Assembly (NCBI RefSeq): GCF_003987315.1 | Contig: NZ_PIPI01000001.1 | Location: 186,001 to 250,000 of the forward strand | DNA: 64,000 nucleotides | Direction of reading: 5' to 3' | From: Aliidiomarina haloalkalitolerans | GTDB lineage: Bacteria; Pseudomonadota; Gammaproteobacteria; Enterobacterales; Alteromonadaceae | In this document: positions 61,434 to 64,000 of the stretch, in pieces | Layout: the number at the start of each line of letters is the position of its first letter | Numbering within the stretch: the first letter of the stretch is position 1 | Notes under the pieces: generated by a model | Database searches by the model: none | Told to the model about the DNA's origin: nothing | Seen by the model: only the letters and a program-made list of their open reading frames with translations | Translations under genes and position numbers: made by a program

Positions 61434-64000
61434 TTACTTTTGTCGTAACAGTCGTCTTTGCAGACGTTCCTCGATGATTTGATTCACTTGGTTCGTCAAT
61501 TGCATACTCGTAATCAATGCCGGCAAGTTCTCTTGGAGTACCACATTCAAGTGAACCGGACGACCGCCTTCGACACTGGGGTTTTGACCACGTAAACTCA
61601 TTTGAAGTTCCAGAGTTCCGTCCTCGTCGTAACTTACTGTGCCAGAAAGTAAATCATAATGAAAATCTTCCAAGATACCTAGTAAAGTTTGCATTGAGCG
61701 ATTCGTGGCAGCAAAACCAGTGAATTGTTCACTCTGGTAACGCAATGCTCCACCTGGAGGCAATGCGTTAATTACACCGTTAGCAACTGAAAAACCACGT
61801 TCAGACCAGCGAACTGGAACGACACCGGATAATAACCCACTACCATTGAAATCGGATACTGGATATTGTGTCAGCAATGTCGCCAAATTCACGGCATGCA
61901 ATTCAACCGGTAAAACGAGCGCTGTTTCGTTGAGGTCATAGGTTTGGTTGGCTAAACGAACAATACCGTCAAACAGATGAATTTGATTATCATGCAAGGT
62001 CAAAAGGCCAGTCGTTGGTGCCTCGAGCTGAGCCTGATAATCGAAACTAGCTTCTATTGGCCCGATATTAAAACCTTGCTGGAGTGACAATAGCCGCAAG
62101 GAATCGGTGCTGACGCTTAAGTTGTCACCGTTTAGATTAACTTGCAGCGCTGTATTTAAGCCTCGGAAGGCAGCTGTGTCATAGATACCAACAATATCGG
62201 CGAGATTCACAGTCGCGGCTATCTGTAAACGGTTACCCGCTATACTCGTATTGTCCGTTTCACGAATGGGAAGCTGTGCTTGCCCACTGGCTTGCAGACG
62301 TCCGCGCTCGAGCGTCATTAGTTCTGGCCAGTCGCGCAAGATTGCAGTAAGCGGATTGCCCGCAATCAAAAAGATATCTTGCAGCCGCCAGTCGACGGTT
62401 AGGTCAGACTGTGACGATATGAGTGCGGCAAGATCAAAGCTAGATTCAAATTCGACGCCAAAGCCAGTTTGAGTTTCGGCCAGTCCTTTGACACTTGTGT
62501 GTTGCTCACCTTGTTGTCGGCTATGTAGTTGACTGTGCTGTGTACTTTGATGTTGCGACTGGAGCGCAGGGCGGGCGATGTCCAGCTCTAATTGCCAGGC
62601 TTGTGGCAACAATGCTGGGTGTTCGAGATTGGCACTCGTGATATTTAGCTGCCCGTGGAAAAGACTATTTAAGAGCTGGTCAGTCTGTACGGTCAGCTGG
62701 TCAAACACAGCGGTCATTTCAACATGCTCGGCGTACGTTTCGTTGTCGAGGCTGACCTTGTCGGCGGCAACACCGACTTGTAATGGCTGCGTAAACTGCA
62801 ATGGCATCGCGGTTTCTTGACCTTGCGCAATGGCCCATAACTGAGCGAGTGACATGGACCACTCACTGACCGAAGACAAGGAAGCATTACTCATCATTTC
62901 AGCAGCAAATTCGAAGGGGTGGATATTCAATGCCACGCTGAGGTTGGCCTCGTCAAGGGCACGCGTGATTAACTCGTTAATCTGGATGCTGGGTGACTGT
63001 ACCAATTGTTCTGTCAGTGACCGCCAGGATTTTTGCCACAATACCGACTCGCTGCGAGCAAGCATATCGATGTTGATGGGGCTTGATACTTGAATCGGCA
63101 AATCGAGTGCGGAATTCACGTCGTCAGCGGACGCTCGGAGCTGTAACTTGTACTGTTGCTGCAAATAGGGCTGCCAATTCGGCTGCAAGTGCGGGTGCAA
63201 GCTCGCCAATGCAGAGCTCTCGTCGCCGTCGGTGGCGTTATGCCTGTTTGTTTGCGTGATTGCAGACGGCGCACGCCAGTTGATCTGAATGAGCGTTTCA
63301 GTCGACTCGGTGATCTGCTGACGGAGCGAGCTGACTAGGTTCAGTTCCGGAACTGCATTGGGGTTCAACCAAGGGATGCGAGCGGTTAACGCAACATCGA
63401 CTGTGGTGTTGGTGAGCCATGTCGGCAGCTGAGTCAGTTGTTGCTGCCAACTTGCCGTGCTTTCCGTAGGTTTTTTTGCCAGGGCTGAGGGCTCGTTTGC
63501 CCGCGCTGAGGGCTCTTGAAATAAAGCAAAGGTAGTGAAGTGGCCTAAATGCCAGTCCTTGGTAACTTGATGAATCGGCGTTCGTTTTTGTTGCCACGGT
63601 TTAAGTTCGTGGACAAAGGCGAGGTCGAGATCTATCGCTGTTGGTGTCAATCGCAACTGCAAGGGTTTGCTTAGCAACTGCGGCTGTTGCCAGAGCATAT
63701 CGAGAGCAAAATCTTGCTCAGGGCTAGTTGTTAACTTGACGTCGAGCAAAGGCCCATGTGATACCAGTGCAAGGGAGTTGGTATTACTACTGGTGTAAGG
63801 CTGAAGTTGGACCCGCGCATCGAACGACTGGGTATCGGCCTGTTGCAGCTGACTATTTTGTACAACATTCAGCACACCATTCAGCACAAAATGGCAGAAG
63901 GTTGGTGTTCGAGCTGCAGTTTGCTCGGCTTGACAGGGAAATGTAAGCTGGAAGTGGTCAAGCTGGAAGCGCCAATTCGCGTCCACATAAGGTAGCTGTG
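61434..64000 (-). CDS. ydbH: YdbH-like AsmA-family intermembrane lipid transport protein (5' part missing)
   Basis: C-terminal 855 or more residues of a YdbH-type bridge protein for phospholipid transport from the inner to the outer membrane (redundant in E. coli with TamB and YhdP). The frame is open at the right edge, so the N-terminal membrane anchor is outside. The visible part is a very long beta-rich repeat with many short hydrophobic strands, and it ends in the conserved DUF748-like C-terminal motif NGSGLLSGVVPVRWSERGFSVANG, ALPPGGALRYQSEQ, and a basic C-terminus (RLQRRLLRQK). The stop is 25 bases before ynbE. Two runs of low-complexity Gln/His/Ser lie at about residue 485 from the visible start. 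Confidence 0.9.
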   Translation of the reverse strand, partial: QLPYVDANWRFQLDHFQLTFPCQAEQTAARTPTFCHFVLNGVLNVVQNSQLQQADTQSFDARVQLQPYTSSNTNSLALVSHGPLLDVKLTTSPEQDFALDMLWQQPQLLSKPLQLRLTPTAIDLDLAFVHELKPWQQKRTPIHQVTKDWHLGHFTTFALFQEPSARANEPSALAKKPTESTASWQQQLTQLPTWLTNTTVDVALTARIPWLNPNAVPELNLVSSLRQQITESTETLIQINWRAPSAITQTNRHNATDGDESSALASLHPHLQPNWQPYLQQQYKLQLRASADDVNSALDLPIQVSSPINIDMLARSESVLWQKSWRSLTEQLVQSPSIQINELITRALDEANLSVALNIHPFEFAAEMMSNASLSSVSEWSMSLAQLWAIAQGQETAMPLQFTQPLQVGVAADKVSLDNETYAEHVEMTAVFDQLTVQTDQLLNSLFHGQLNITSANLEHPALLPQAWQLELDIARPALQSQHQSTQHSQLHSRQQGEQHTSVKGLAETQTGFGVEFESSFDLAALISSQSDLTVDWRLQDIFLIAGNPLTAILRDWPELMTLERGRLQASGQAQLPIRETDNTSIAGNRLQIAATVNLADIVGIYDTAAFRGLNTALQVNLNGDNLSVSTDSLRLLSLQQGFNIGPIEASFDYQAQLEAPTTGLLTLHDNQIHLFDGIVRLANQTYDLNETALVLPVELHAVNLATLLTQYPVSDFNGSGLLSGVVPVRWSERGFSVANGVINALPPGGALRYQSEQFTGFAATNRSMQTLLGILEDFHYDLLSGTVSYDEDGTLELQMSLRGQNPSVEGGRPVHLNVVLQENLPALITSMQLTNQVNQIIEERLQRRLLRQK

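Overview
The window is a continuous piece of chromosome from a gammaproteobacterium, most likely a marine, protein- and amino-acid-eating member of the Alteromonadales such as the Idiomarinaceae. This is an inference. It rests on the gene content (secreted peptidases with rhombosortase sorting, LolC/LolE, CsiV next to mfd, the order DUF3108-purN-purM, an ANDDNYALAA tmRNA tag) and on the roughly even base composition. There is no phage, insertion sequence, CRISPR array or integrase, and no rRNA or tRNA gene. Genes are tightly packed and almost all look intact; only the two genes cut by the window edges are incomplete.

Region by region: 1-9.5 kb holds an AbgT-type transporter (cut at the left edge) and a protein-degrading block. 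The block consists of a secreted S9 peptidase, a rhombosortase coupled to it, two tandem paralogous cysteine-bearing lipoproteins, and a 1319-residue S8 protease whose C-terminus looks like a rhombosortase (GlyGly-CTERM) signal. 9.7-14.1 kb holds a 2OG-Fe(II) oxygenase-thioesterase pair and fadE, with a good FadR-like operator at its promoter. 14.2-18.9 kb has DUF3108, purN-purM, a GNAT/C39-peptidase fusion and wrbA. 19-23 kb has an ExeM-like secreted nuclease, the SOS gene yebG with a LexA box, and ssrA (tmRNA). 23-29.3 kb is a set of singletons: ATP-grasp ligase, ppiC, SDR, M14 peptidase, pldA, a membrane protein resembling an inward-rectifier K+ channel without its selectivity filter, and a DUF1028 protein.

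29.3-37.7 kb carries a three-gene ABC export operon (ATPase, FtsX-type permease, HlyD adaptor), tesB and acnA. 37.8-52.9 kb is a cell-envelope block: csiV-mfd, lolCDE, DUF2062, comEC, msbA-lpxK-ycaR-kdsB (lipid A and Kdo supply, with overlapping genes). 52.9-59.8 kb is a valine-catabolic locus: an AraC-type regulator overlapping a DUF1289 gene, divergent from mmsA, acyl-CoA dehydrogenase, 3-hydroxyisobutyryl-CoA hydrolase, mmsB and an SDR. 59.9-64 kb has an MscS-like channel and the ydbH-ynbE-ydbL intermembrane lipid-transport operon, with ydbH cut by the right edge.

The recurrent themes are extracellular breakdown of protein and DNA, catabolism of the resulting amino and fatty acids, and outer-membrane construction. 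The items most worth following up are the filterless Kir-like protein at 27.4 kb, the rhombosortase locus with its unrecognised lipoprotein pair, the GNAT/C39 fusion together with the ATP-grasp gene, and several cis-regulatory structures (FadR-like, LexA and AraC-type sites, and a hairpin that presents a ribosome-binding sequence in its loop).
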